From the NCBI GenBank assembly GCA_040766985.1, contig JAXGPL010000004.1, forward strand, positions 1-64,000: a stretch of DNA of 64,000 nucleotides, written 5' to 3'. Positions 43,100 to 51,792 of the stretch are shown piece after piece. This stretch comes from JAXGPL01 sp040766985 (GTDB taxonomy: Bacteria; Bacillota; Sulfobacillia; JAUYEG01). The position numbers and the translations under genes were made by a program. Below the pieces are notes generated by a model that was given only the letters and a program-made list of their open reading frames with translations, was not told where the DNA came from and ran no database searches. Position 1 is the stretch's first letter. Each line of letters starts with the position of its first letter.

Positions 43100-43456
43100 T
43101 TGCGGTCCAGACGGGTGCTGTTTTGCATAGCGATGGTATTCCTCGGTGCCCTGGTTCATCTGGCCGCTGCGCAGATGGAACGGTGGCTGCCCAGCCTCAG
43201 CGCGACGCTGCGGCTGGCTTGCCTGCTCCCGTTGACCAAGATCCTGGCCGACCTTCTTGAGCGCCCGTTCCGTCCCCGCAGGCAGACGGTTTATTACGAG
43301 GATTACTTCAGCGAATGGGTGCATTTCGGTGCGTTGAGCGTTGTCGCCGTGGTCGGCCACGGTATAGCCACGACGCTCGCGCAAGGCCCCGTCAATGTGC
43401 CCTGGCTGGCGTTAGGCGTATATGGTATAGCAAGACTAACGACTCCACGGCGGTGA
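43100..43456 (+). CDS. Small membrane protein of unknown function
   Basis: The 118-residue protein from TTG 43100 (AGGAG, ten bases before) has three hydrophobic segments: VLFCIAMVFLGALVHLAAAQ, LRLACLLPLTKILADLL and FGALSVVAVVGHGIATTLAQ. A charged loop with RRQTVYYEDYFSEW lies between the second and third. I do not recognise the family. It precedes cvpA by 18 bases and may be cotranscribed with it. Confidence 0.65.
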   Translation: MRSRRVLFCIAMVFLGALVHLAAAQMERWLPSLSATLRLACLLPLTKILADLLERPFRPRRQTVYYEDYFSEWVHFGALSVVAVVGHGIATTLAQGPVNVPWLALGVYGIARLTTPRR

Positions 43457-43474
43457 GAAGACCGGAGGTGCCCC

Positions 43475-44197
43475 ATGAACTGGGTTGACTGGGTGATCGT
43501 CGTCGTCATTCTGGGCACGACCATGACAGGGTTTCGCCGCGGGTTTGTCCTGACCCTGACCGGCCTGATTGCGCAGATCGGCTCCCTCGTGGCGGCGTAC
43601 TTCCTGACGAAGCCGGTGGCGTCGTTCCTCGAAACCCGCTTCGGCTGGGCCTCCAGCCTGGCCGGTTTTCTCGGCAAGTACATCCACTTGCCCGCCGACT
43701 TCTCATCGACCGGGGTCAGCAACCTGAGTTCGGGGCAGCTATGGTCGATGCTTGAGCGCTCCGGGCTGCCAGAGCAGTACAAGGACGCAGTAGTAACGTG
43801 GATCGCGGATTCGCCGGGGACAGCGGTGGTTACCCTGGACAGGTTCATTCACCAGAGCCTGGGCATGCTTCTGCTGAACGTCCTGGTCTTCGTCGGGCTG
43901 TTGTTCATCGCACGGTGGGTGATAACATTGTTCGGCAAGGGTGTGTCCGAGGCGGTGCACACGGTTGGCGCCGGCGGGCTCGACCGCGTTGGAGGGCTGG
44001 CGCTGGGTGCAGCCCAGGGCGGTCTGTTCGTCGCACTGATCCTCGGCCTCATCATGCCGTTTGTGGCAACGTGGTCACCGGCAGGTGCCGCGGCGGTCAA
44101 CGCTTCACGGCTGGGGACGCTGTTCTTGAGCGGTTTCTATGTGATCGTGCCCTGGCTCAGGCAGATCGGCCAGACTGTCTGGGAACGGTTCAAATGA
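43475..44197 (+). CDS. CvpA-family membrane protein
   Basis: The 240-residue protein begins MNWVDWVIVVVILGTTMTGFRRGF, the CvpA signature, and has four membrane spans, ending with GLALGAAQGGLFVALILGLIMP. E. coli CvpA was first linked to colicin V production and later to membrane stress; the role in Gram-positives is unclear. It has an extra central loop (LPADFSSTGVSNLSSGQLW) compared with E. coli. It overlaps the DUF951 gene by four bases. Confidence 0.88.
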   Translation: MNWVDWVIVVVILGTTMTGFRRGFVLTLTGLIAQIGSLVAAYFLTKPVASFLETRFGWASSLAGFLGKYIHLPADFSSTGVSNLSSGQLWSMLERSGLPEQYKDAVVTWIADSPGTAVVTLDRFIHQSLGMLLLNVLVFVGLLFIARWVITLFGKGVSEAVHTVGAGGLDRVGGLALGAAQGGLFVALILGLIMPFVATWSPAGAAAVNASRLGTLFLSGFYVIVPWLRQIGQTVWERFK

Positions 44198-44436
44198 GCG
44201 GCAGGCCGGTTGATCCTCCATACCGGATCGGTGATGTGGTCCGGCTCCGCAAGACCCATCCGTGCGGCGGCACCGACTGGGAGATAACGCGCACCGGTAT
44301 CGATTTCGGGCTCAAGTGCCTGACTTGCGGGCGGAGGGTGATGGTCCCCAGGCCCCGCTTTGAGCGTTCTGTGAAAGAGCGCCTGAAGATTGGAGATGGT
44401 GTGCCGCGGCTGCCGGGTATGCCTGAGGGGGTATGA
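44194..44436 (+). CDS. DUF951 protein
   Basis: This 80-residue protein reads YRIGDVVRLRKTHPCGGTDWEITRTGIDFGLKCLTCGRRVMVPR. Cysteines in HPCG and KCLTCGRRV could bind zinc. DUF951 proteins are typically encoded next to ychF or with rpsF in Firmicutes, as here. Function unknown, possibly RNA or ribosome related. The ATG overlaps the cvpA stop, and ychF starts three bases after its own stop codon. Confidence 0.92.
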   Translation: MSGRPVDPPYRIGDVVRLRKTHPCGGTDWEITRTGIDFGLKCLTCGRRVMVPRPRFERSVKERLKIGDGVPRLPGMPEGV

Positions 44437-44439
44437 GCA

Positions 44440-45546
44440 ATGCCGTTGAGTTGCGGAGTTGTCGGCTTGCCCAACGCGGGCAAGTCGACGCTGTTTAATG
44501 CCCTGACCCAAGCCGGCGCCCAGGTTGCCGGGTATCCCTTCTGCACGGTGGACCGTAACGTCGGGACCACGCTCGTCCCCGATTCGAGGCTGGATCAGGT
44601 GCGGCGCTTCGCCGGCTCTGCCGTCGCGACCCCGACAGCTATCGAGATCGTGGATATCGCCGGCCTGGTTAAGGGGGCAAGCCGCGGCGAGGGCCTCGGC
44701 AACAAGTTCCTCGGGCATATCCGCGAAGTGGACGCTATCCTCCATGTGGTACGGTGCTATGACAATCCCCTGGCGCCGCATTTCCTGGGGAATATCGACC
44801 CCGTCCGCGATGCAGGCATCGTCGCCACGGAGCTTATGCTGGCCGATCTCGCCACAGTGGAACGACGGCGCGAGCGGATCCGGACCCCCGCCCGAACCGG
44901 CGATCCCATCGCCAGGAACGAGATGGCCGCCCTGGATACTATCGCCGACCTGCTCAACCGGGGTGTGGAGATGCGCCACGCAGACCTGCCGGCTCCGTTG
45001 GAGGAGCTGGCTCAGGGACTTAACCTGCTGACGGCAAAACCCGCCGTTCTGGTCGCCAACGTACCCGACCCCGGCGCAGCTGGAGACGGTGATGCCGGGA
45101 CGCACGGTTGGCGCGAAGCCCTCCGTGCCTACGCGGCAGCGCACGGCGACGGGTATGCGGAAATATACGCACGGGCCCTTGCGGACCTCGGGGAACTAGG
45201 CGACGACCGGCAGGAGCTGGCCGAGGAATTCGGCGTCAGTCTGGAGCCGCTATATAACTTGATCGTGGAGGCTTATCGAGCACTCGACCTGGTGACCTTC
45301 TTCACCGCCAACAAGAACGAGGCCAGAGCGTGGACGCTGCGACGCGGGTCGGATGCGGTGAGGGCCGCAGGCAAGGTGCACTCGGACTTCGCCCGCGGGT
45401 TCATCGCGGCAGAGGTGATCGCCCCGGATGTCTACGGGACTCACGCGGACCGCAACGAAGCCCAGAAGGCCGGCGCCGTGCGTCTCGAAGGCCGTGATTA
45501 CGTGGTCAGGGACGGCGACCTTGCCGAGTTCAGGTTCAGCGTCTAG
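44440..45546 (+). CDS. ychF: Ribosome-binding ATPase/GTPase YchF
   Basis: YchF is an Obg-family P-loop protein that prefers ATP and binds ribosomes. The 368-residue protein has GLPNAGKSTLFNALT, DIAGLVKGASRGEGLGNKFL, and the unusual NVPDP in place of NKxD. It ends with a C-terminal TGS-like domain (TANKNEARAWTLRRGSDAVRAAGKVHSDFARGFI). It is a universal gene and here precedes rpsF as in Bacillus. Confidence 0.97.
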   Translation: MPLSCGVVGLPNAGKSTLFNALTQAGAQVAGYPFCTVDRNVGTTLVPDSRLDQVRRFAGSAVATPTAIEIVDIAGLVKGASRGEGLGNKFLGHIREVDAILHVVRCYDNPLAPHFLGNIDPVRDAGIVATELMLADLATVERRRERIRTPARTGDPIARNEMAALDTIADLLNRGVEMRHADLPAPLEELAQGLNLLTAKPAVLVANVPDPGAAGDGDAGTHGWREALRAYAAAHGDGYAEIYARALADLGELGDDRQELAEEFGVSLEPLYNLIVEAYRALDLVTFFTANKNEARAWTLRRGSDAVRAAGKVHSDFARGFIAAEVIAPDVYGTHADRNEAQKAGAVRLEGRDYVVRDGDLAEFRFSV

Positions 45547-45601
45547 GGCCTGATTCGCGGGGATAGGCGGCGACACCGTCAGCACGACACCGGCTCAACC
45601 T

Positions 45602-45630
45602 TTGCCATTTGGGCAACGCCGTTATATACT
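45602..45630 (+). promoter_or_regulatory. Promoter of rpsF-ssb-rpsR
   Basis: TTGCCA (45602-45607) and TATACT (45625-45630) with a 17-base spacer, about 75 bases before the rpsF start. The leader may hold the S6:S18 autoregulatory site known from other bacteria; I could not confirm its motif. Confidence 0.6.
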
Positions 45631-45708
45631 CAGACGGTACGTTGGCTCATCACATCCCTGCTCCGTGCACGGTCACGGGGCCATCAGTCCGGGGGGAGGT
45701 GACTTCTA

Positions 45709-45996
45709 TTGGCATCCTACGAATGTCTCTTCATCCTGCGGCCCGATCTTGACGAGGAGACCACCGAAGCAGCGATCACGCGGTTTCTCACACTGATCGG
45801 CGAGCTCGGCGGCACCGTCGAGAACGTGGATCGGTGGGGCAAGCGCCGTCTCGCCTACGAGATCAAGGACTACCGCGAGGGGTATTACACAATCATCAAG
45901 TTCCACGCCGAGTCAGGGGCAACAACGGAGCTTGAACGCAATCTCAAGCTGGCACCCGAGGTAATGCGCTACATGGTTGTCAAGCTTGGGTCCTAG
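45709..45996 (+). CDS. rpsF: 30S ribosomal protein S6
   Basis: The 95-residue protein starts at TTG 45709 after a strong GGGGGGAGGTGA. It reads MASYECLFILRPDLDEE, then GGTVENVDRWGKRRLAYEIKDYREGYY, as expected for S6. It binds S18 in the platform of the 30S subunit, and the two are encoded around ssb here. Confidence 0.97.
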   Translation: MASYECLFILRPDLDEETTEAAITRFLTLIGELGGTVENVDRWGKRRLAYEIKDYREGYYTIIKFHAESGATTELERNLKLAPEVMRYMVVKLGS

Positions 45997-46009
45997 GGAG
46001 TTGAAGTAA

Positions 46010-46390
46010 GTGCTTAACCAGATCGTCCTTATCGGCAGGCTGGTGCGCGACCCGGAGTTGCGGTACACGCCCAACGGCATCCCGGTGGCGCAGTTTCCAC
46101 TGGCCGTGGATCGGACCTTCAAGAATGCTCAGGGGCAGCGCGAGACCGACTTCTTCGATATCGTGGTCTGGCGCAAGCAGGCCGAACTGGCCGCCAACCA
46201 CCTGCAGAAGGGCAGGCTCGTTGCAGTCCAGGGCAGGCTTCAGGCAAGGTCTTACGAGACGCCGGAAGGCCAAAGGCGCAAGGTGTACGAGATTGTTGCC
46301 GACAGCGTCACGTTCCTGGATCGCAAGCCATCGAGCCAGGAGTCCATGGGCGAGGAAGTCGACGTAAGCGACGACGATATCCCATTCTGA
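46010..46390 (+). CDS. ssb: Single-stranded DNA-binding protein
   Basis: SSB coats single-stranded DNA in replication and repair. The 126-residue protein starts at GTG and has MLNQIVLIGRLVRDPELRYTPNG and RETDFFDIVVWRKQAE in the OB fold. A short linker precedes the acidic tip DVSDDDIPF, which recruits partner proteins. The linker is shorter than in Bacillus SsbA. Confidence 0.97.
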   Translation: MLNQIVLIGRLVRDPELRYTPNGIPVAQFPLAVDRTFKNAQGQRETDFFDIVVWRKQAELAANHLQKGRLVAVQGRLQARSYETPEGQRRKVYEIVADSVTFLDRKPSSQESMGEEVDVSDDDIPF

Positions 46391-46439
46391 TCCAAGCCGC
46401 GCCCGAAGTGCGGCTTTCGGATGAAGCGGAGGTTTGAGA

Positions 46440-46667
46440 ATGCGCCGTGATCGCCGCAGGCCAAAACGCAAGGTCTGCAGCTTTTGTGTGGACAAGATCA
46501 AAGACGTTGACTACAAGGACAGTGGGCGGCTCAAGAGGTTCCTATCCGACCGGGGCAAGATCCTGCCCCGCCGCATCACAGGCAACTGCGCGGGTCATCA
46601 AAGGCAACTGACCGTCGCAATAAAGCGCGCGCGGCAGGTCGCCCTCTTGCCGTATACGATCGAGTAA
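46440..46667 (+). CDS. rpsR: 30S ribosomal protein S18
   Basis: The 75-residue basic protein starts at ATG 46440 (GCGGAGG upstream) and reads RRPKRKVCSFCVDKIKDVDYKD, then LPRRITGNCAGHQRQLTVAIKRARQVALLPY. The CSFC and GNC cysteines mark the zinc-type S18; many bacteria carry a second, cysteine-free copy. It is followed by a terminator. Confidence 0.96.
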   Translation: MRRDRRRPKRKVCSFCVDKIKDVDYKDSGRLKRFLSDRGKILPRRITGNCAGHQRQLTVAIKRARQVALLPYTIE

Positions 46668-46730
46668 CGACCTGAAGCCGATGCCGCCCCATTTGCGGCG
46701 GCGCGCGCTTCGCCCGTAATCACAGAACGC

Positions 46731-46765
46731 ACGCCCGGAGGGTGGGGCCTCCGGGCGTTTTGGCC
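46731..46765 (+). terminator. Terminator of rpsF-ssb-rpsR
   Basis: ACGCCCGGAGG and CCTCCGGGCGT form an 11-pair stem around a six-base loop and are followed by TTTGG. It lies about 65 bases after rpsR. Confidence 0.8.
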
Positions 46766-46821
46766 TAGGTGCGGGCGGCAGGTGCAGGCGGCAGGTGCAG
46801 GCGGATGGTGAGGTGACCGCA

Positions 46822-47856
46822 ATGTCGTCCCCAAGACAACTAGGGACACGGCCATTGGCGGCAGGGGCCCTCCTTGCTGCGCTGGCCTTGATCCTGGGCC
46901 TGGCGGCGTACTTTGTGCCCGTCGTCGGCAGTCTGTTGGCGCTTGTCGCGCCACTGCCGTTGGCCGTGGCCCACATCCGCTACGGGGCCAGGCTAAGCGT
47001 GTTGACGACCGCCGCCGCGTCAGTTTTGGCCCTGATGGTGAGTGGGCCGCTCGCGGCGATGTTCGTGCTCTCCAACTGCACTGTCGGGCTTGCGCTCGGC
47101 ACGGGAATGCGTAACCGTTGGCCGGCAGGCCGTACCGTCCTTCTTGCGGGAGCCACAGGTTTTGCCGCTTCGGTTATGAGCGTGGTACTGGCCGTACTTG
47201 TCCTCGGCCCTGCGGCCTTAACCGAAATGGTCACGGTTCTGCGAGCTTCATTTGCTGCCGCAATCGAGGCGGTACGCGCCGCGTTCGGCGAACAGCTTGC
47301 GTCGGACTACTCCGCCATCGCCGAGCTCGCGCTGGCCAACGTGTGGCTGTATCTGGGCATCTTCGGGGCGTTGGGATATCTCATGATGGCTTGGGTTTGG
47401 TACGGTGTTGGCGAACCGGTGCTACGTCGCATCGGACTGGCGGTGCCGGCGCTCTCGGCGATCCCCCCTGCGGAGCAGTGGCACTTCCGGCCTCTGGTGG
47501 GCCTGGCGCTATTGGCCGGCTACTTTGTTCTGCACATGACCGCTCCGTACGTAGTGGAAGGTACGGCCGGCGCGCTCATCTTTCAGTTGGGTGCGACTAT
47601 CGTGTTCATGGGCTTCCGAGTGCAGGGCTTCGGTCTCTTTGCCCACGTGGTTTCGCGGGCCGGGATAGCCGGCGGGTTAAGGACTTTGCTCTTGATAGTG
47701 ACAGGCATCGTGGCGATGACATCGCCGTTCGTGTTCGCGGTATTGTTCTGGGCGGGACTTGCCGATCTGGGGCTGGACCTGCGGGGTTTCGCCCGGCGAC
47801 AGAACGTGCCTGCTCCAGAGCGTGGAGGACCTGAAGACAGGGCCAAGAAAGAGTAG
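46822..47856 (+). CDS. YybS-family (DUF2232) membrane protein
   Basis: From ATG 46822 (GAGGTGA upstream) the protein has 344 residues and about eight hydrophobic segments, with FVPVVGSLLALVAPLPLAVAHIRYG near the N-terminus. The family resembles ECF transporter S components. In Bacillus yybS lies before gdpP (yybT) and rplI. Here rplI follows directly after 35 bases. Substrate unknown. Confidence 0.82.
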   Translation: MSSPRQLGTRPLAAGALLAALALILGLAAYFVPVVGSLLALVAPLPLAVAHIRYGARLSVLTTAAASVLALMVSGPLAAMFVLSNCTVGLALGTGMRNRWPAGRTVLLAGATGFAASVMSVVLAVLVLGPAALTEMVTVLRASFAAAIEAVRAAFGEQLASDYSAIAELALANVWLYLGIFGALGYLMMAWVWYGVGEPVLRRIGLAVPALSAIPPAEQWHFRPLVGLALLAGYFVLHMTAPYVVEGTAGALIFQLGATIVFMGFRVQGFGLFAHVVSRAGIAGGLRTLLLIVTGIVAMTSPFVFAVLFWAGLADLGLDLRGFARRQNVPAPERGGPEDRAKKE

Positions 47857-47891
47857 CCAGACTTGTCCCATCCCAAAACGGAGGATCGACG

Positions 47892-48338
47892 ATGCGCGTT
47901 ATTCTCAAACAGGACGTCCGCGACCTCGGCCCCAAGGGGTCACTGGTCAATGTGGCTGACGGCTATGCACGCAACTACCTCCTGCCCCGCGGCCTCGCGG
48001 TGCCGGCGACCGACGGCAACCTCAAGCAGCGGCAACAGAAGCTGAAAGTCCAGACGAGCCGGACGGAGCGCCTTTTTGACACCGCTCAGGGGCTCGCCGA
48101 GCGCCTCGACGGGCTGAGCATCACCGTCCGCGCCAGGACCGGCGACGGTGGCAGGTTGTTCGGCTCGATTACGGCACAGGATGTAGCGGACGGCATTGCC
48201 GCCGTGGCCGGCGTCAGCGTGGATAAGCGCAAAGTGGAGTTGCCGGAGACGATCAAGACCGTCGGGTCGTACCGGGTCACGCTGCGGCTGCACCCGAAGG
48301 TTTCGACTGCTGTTGAGGTCAAGGTGGAGCCTGCATGA
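47892..48338 (+). CDS. rplI: 50S ribosomal protein L9
   Basis: The 148-residue protein has the N-terminal MRVILKQDVRDLGPKGSLV and NVADGYARNYLLPRGLA. A long helix follows, then a C-terminal domain with GRLFGSITAQDVADGI and VTLRLHPKVSTAVEVKV. L9 has an elongated shape and influences frame maintenance. It overlaps the lon gene by four bases. Confidence 0.97.
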   Translation: MRVILKQDVRDLGPKGSLVNVADGYARNYLLPRGLAVPATDGNLKQRQQKLKVQTSRTERLFDTAQGLAERLDGLSITVRARTGDGGRLFGSITAQDVADGIAAVAGVSVDKRKVELPETIKTVGSYRVTLRLHPKVSTAVEVKVEPA

Positions 48339-50428
48339 GCAGCACATTGTCGGGGCAGGGCGGCGGCAAGGGCGCTAAGGAAGCAGCAGCCCAGCCGCGG
48401 CGCGGCAACAGGCGTCCACGCGAAGGCGCCGGCATGCCCGCCGGCGTCCCTGAGGGCCTTTCCGAACGGATGTCGCCGCGCGGCCAGCTCCTGCGCCAGG
48501 TCAGCGCGCTTTTCGGCGTGCTCGCCAGCGTATACGGCCCTGACCAGGTTGTGCTCAAGGCCGGCAAGCTCGGAGCAATGCAGGGTATGCGCTCCAAACG
48601 GCTCGAAGAGCGCGTCCTTGCGCTGCAGCGGATTGTGTATGAGGACCCGACTCTCGACACGCTTCCCGAGCCCGATGAAGTCCCGGAGATCCTCGACCAC
48701 ATCGAGGAGGAGATCGCCGACCTCTTGGCGCGCCGCTCCGTGGAGGAGAAGCTCGAACGCAAGATTGCCGAGCGGATGCAGGAACGGCACGAGGACTATG
48801 TCCGCGAGATCAAGATGCAGATCGTCAAAGAAGACTCCGGCCCGGAGAATCCCCGGACGCTGGCGCGGCTTGAGGAACTGCAGAAACTTGACGCGGTGAC
48901 TCTCTCGCGGTCGGCCCACGAGGTCATGCGCCCCAAGACCCTGACCGAGATCGTCGGGCAGGAGCGGGCCGTCAACTCCCTGCTGGCCAAAGTCGCGTCG
49001 CCGTATCCCCAGCATGTCATTCTCTACGGGGCGCCCGGCACCGGCAAGACCACTGCCGCGCGCCTGGTTTTGGAGGAGGCCAAGCGCCTCCCGTATACGC
49101 CGTTCTTGCCCGACGCCCCGTTCATCGAGGTCGACGGCACGACTCTGCGGTGGGATCCGCGCGAGGTCACGAATCCGTTACTGGGGTCGGTTCACGACCC
49201 GATCTACCAGGGAGCGCGGCGGGACCTCGCTGACGGCGGCATTCCCGAGCCCAAGCCGGGGCTGGTCACCGAGGCCCACGGCGGCATCCTGTTCATCGAC
49301 GAGATCGGCGAACTGGAGCCGTTGTTGCTGGCGAAGCTGCTGAAAGTGCTTGAGGACAAACGCGTGCGCTTTGACTCGTCTTACTACGACCCCGACGATG
49401 AGGGAGTACCGCAGTATATCCGCAAGCTCTTCGCGGAAGGCGCCCCCGCGGACTTCGTCCTGATCGGAGCGACAACCCGGGACCCCTCGGAGATCAACCC
49501 CGCCATCCGGTCGCGGTCGGCCGAGGTGTTCTTCGAACCGCTGACGCCGACGCACATCGTGACCATCGTCCGCAACGCCGCGGTCCGCCTGGGCGTGGCG
49601 CTGGAGGACGGCTTCGAGGAGTTGATCGCCCAGTACACTGTCGAGGGCCGCAAGGCAGTCGGCCTCCTTGCCGATGTCTACGGCATGACCCTCTACCAGG
49701 CAGCGCGCGCGGATTTCGGAGGAGCCTCCGCCGGCGAGACGATTTCGCTGCGCCTCGTTGACCTCCACGAGGTCATCAAGCACGCCAGGCTCACCCAGAC
49801 CGTGCCTACGCGTACGGAAACCGAACCCCAAGTTGGCCGCGTCGCCGGCCTCGCGGCGCTCGGGTACATGGGCTCGGTTCTGGAGATCGAGGCAGTCGCC
49901 TTCCCGGCGCGCCGGGCGGGCAGGGGTTCGCTGCGGTTCAATGAAACCGCAGGCACCATGGCCAAGGACTCCGTCTTCAACGCTGCGGCCGTCGTCCGGG
50001 CCATCACCGGCGCCAACGTTTCGGACTACGATCTTCACGTCAACCTGATCGGCGGCGGGCAAGTCGACGGCCCGTCGGCGGGCACGGCCATTCTCGTCGC
50101 GATTATTTCCGCGATCAAGGGTGTGCCCGTGCGGCAGGATGTCGCTGTAACGGGCGAGGTTTCCATTCAGGGTAAGGTCAAGCCCGTCGGTGGCATCGTT
50201 GAGAAGCTCCACGGCGCCCGTCAGGCGGGCATGAAGCAAGTCATTCTGCCCCGGGAGAATCAGCTCGATGCTGTCGCGCTGGACGGGCTCGACGCGTTGT
50301 TCGTCAACGACATCAGCGAGGTGCTGGACACCATGCTGGTCGGCGGTAGGGCGGCATTGGAGGCGGTCGCGGCGACGAAGCCCGGCCCCGGCACCGGTGA
50401 CGACCGCGAGAGGGGTTCTGAGCGGTGA
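48335..50428 (+). CDS. lonC: Lon-family ATP-dependent protease, LonC type
   Basis: This 697-residue protease lacks the large Lon N-terminal substrate domain. It has an N-terminal region of about 200 residues with a coiled coil (EKLERKIAERMQERHEDYVREI), then an AAA+ module with YGAPGTGKTTAARL and GGILFIDEIGELE. The protease domain has the catalytic Ser in DGPSAGTAI and the Lys in QGKVKPVGGIVEKLHGARQAG. The place between rplI and dnaB is that of LonC in sporulating Clostridia. The first 45 residues are basic and low complexity. LonB is the alternative. Confidence 0.88.
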   Translation: MSSTLSGQGGGKGAKEAAAQPRRGNRRPREGAGMPAGVPEGLSERMSPRGQLLRQVSALFGVLASVYGPDQVVLKAGKLGAMQGMRSKRLEERVLALQRIVYEDPTLDTLPEPDEVPEILDHIEEEIADLLARRSVEEKLERKIAERMQERHEDYVREIKMQIVKEDSGPENPRTLARLEELQKLDAVTLSRSAHEVMRPKTLTEIVGQERAVNSLLAKVASPYPQHVILYGAPGTGKTTAARLVLEEAKRLPYTPFLPDAPFIEVDGTTLRWDPREVTNPLLGSVHDPIYQGARRDLADGGIPEPKPGLVTEAHGGILFIDEIGELEPLLLAKLLKVLEDKRVRFDSSYYDPDDEGVPQYIRKLFAEGAPADFVLIGATTRDPSEINPAIRSRSAEVFFEPLTPTHIVTIVRNAAVRLGVALEDGFEELIAQYTVEGRKAVGLLADVYGMTLYQAARADFGGASAGETISLRLVDLHEVIKHARLTQTVPTRTETEPQVGRVAGLAALGYMGSVLEIEAVAFPARRAGRGSLRFNETAGTMAKDSVFNAAAVVRAITGANVSDYDLHVNLIGGGQVDGPSAGTAILVAIISAIKGVPVRQDVAVTGEVSIQGKVKPVGGIVEKLHGARQAGMKQVILPRENQLDAVALDGLDALFVNDISEVLDTMLVGGRAALEAVAATKPGPGTGDDRERGSER

Positions 50429-51774
50429 GTTTGACTCTTACTGAACGCCTCCCGCCCCAGAACCTTGAGGCCGAGCAATCCGTGCTCGGCGCGATGCTCA
50501 TCGACCGCGAGGCAATCGTCAAGGCGATGGAGTTGCTGCGCGGTGAGGATTTCTACCGGGAGGCGCACCGCAGGGTTTTCGACGCGATAGCGGGATTGTT
50601 CGACCGCAGCGAGGCAGCCGACCTGGTCACCGTAAGTGAGGCCCTCCGGTCCAACAATCAACTGGAGAGCGTGGGCGGGTTGACGTTTCTGACCGCCCTG
50701 GCCAATGCCGTCCCGACCGCGGCCAACGTTGAACACTACGCACGGATCGTGCGCGAGAAGAGCGTGCTGAGGCAGTTGATCAGCGCAGCGACCGAGGTCG
50801 TGACCCGAGCCTACGACGGGACCGAGGACGTCGCGGAGATCCTCGATCGCGCCGAACAGGCCATCTTCTCGATCGCGTCGATGACCAAACGGCGCGGTAC
50901 CTCGCGGATTAAGCTCAGAGAAATCATGATCGAGGCTTTTGAGCACATCGAGAAGCTGTACGCGAGCCAGGAACGGGTGACGGGCGTCCCGTCCGGGTTC
51001 GATAGGCTCAACAGCATGACCGCGGGTTTCCAGCCCTCCGACCTGATCATCCTTGCCGCCCGCCCGTCCGTCGGCAAGACCACGCTGGCTCTAAACTTTG
51101 TCCGCGCTGCTGCGGTCCTCAACAGCATGCCGGTGCTCTACTTCAGCCTTGAGCAGTCAGCGCTGCAGCTCGCCCTACGCCTGCTTTCAGGCGAGGCGCG
51201 GATTGACGGCAACATGCTCCGCACCGGCAAACTCGCACGCGAGCACTGGCCCCGCCTGGCCCAGGCGTCCGGGAGGCTCGGTTCGGCCCCGGTGTACATC
51301 GACGACACTCCAAACCTCTCCGTAATGGAATTGCGGACACGGGCGCGCCGCATCAAAGCCGAGGTCGACCTCAAGCTGATCGTGGTGGACTACATGCAGC
51401 TGATGCATTCCGGCGGCCGCAGCGACAGCCGGCAACAGGAGATCAGCGAGATCTCCCGTATGCTCAAGGCCCTTGGGCGCGAACTCAACGTCCCCGTAAT
51501 GGCCCTATCGCAGTTGCGGCGCGCGGTAGAACAACGCGAGGGCGAGCGACCGCAGCTCTCCGACCTCCGCGAATCCGGCGCCATTGAGCAGGATGCAGAC
51601 GTCGTGATGTTCATCTACCAAGACCCGAAGTCGCGCGAACAGGGCGAGGGCAGGGTCGAGTTGATAATCGCCAAGCAGCGCAACGGCCCGACGGGCTCGG
51701 TCGAGTTGTTCTTCCAAAAGTCGATCGGGTTGTTCTTCCCGGCGGACACGGTGCACGAGGAAGTCGCGCAGTAG
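50425..51774 (+). CDS. dnaB: Replicative DNA helicase
   Basis: DnaB (DnaC in Bacillus) unwinds DNA at the fork. The 449-residue protein has the N-terminal LPPQNLEAEQSVLGAMLID. The RecA-like domain has the Walker A ARPSVGKTTLALNFVR, DYMQLM, and SQLRRAVEQREGERPQLSDLRESGAIEQDAD. The GTG start overlaps the lonC stop (GTGA). The length is normal and no intein is present. Confidence 0.97.
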   Translation: MSLTLTERLPPQNLEAEQSVLGAMLIDREAIVKAMELLRGEDFYREAHRRVFDAIAGLFDRSEAADLVTVSEALRSNNQLESVGGLTFLTALANAVPTAANVEHYARIVREKSVLRQLISAATEVVTRAYDGTEDVAEILDRAEQAIFSIASMTKRRGTSRIKLREIMIEAFEHIEKLYASQERVTGVPSGFDRLNSMTAGFQPSDLIILAARPSVGKTTLALNFVRAAAVLNSMPVLYFSLEQSALQLALRLLSGEARIDGNMLRTGKLAREHWPRLAQASGRLGSAPVYIDDTPNLSVMELRTRARRIKAEVDLKLIVVDYMQLMHSGGRSDSRQQEISEISRMLKALGRELNVPVMALSQLRRAVEQREGERPQLSDLRESGAIEQDADVVMFIYQDPKSREQGEGRVELIIAKQRNGPTGSVELFFQKSIGLFFPADTVHEEVAQ

Positions 51775-51792
51775 GTCCGCCGCCGCCGTCCC

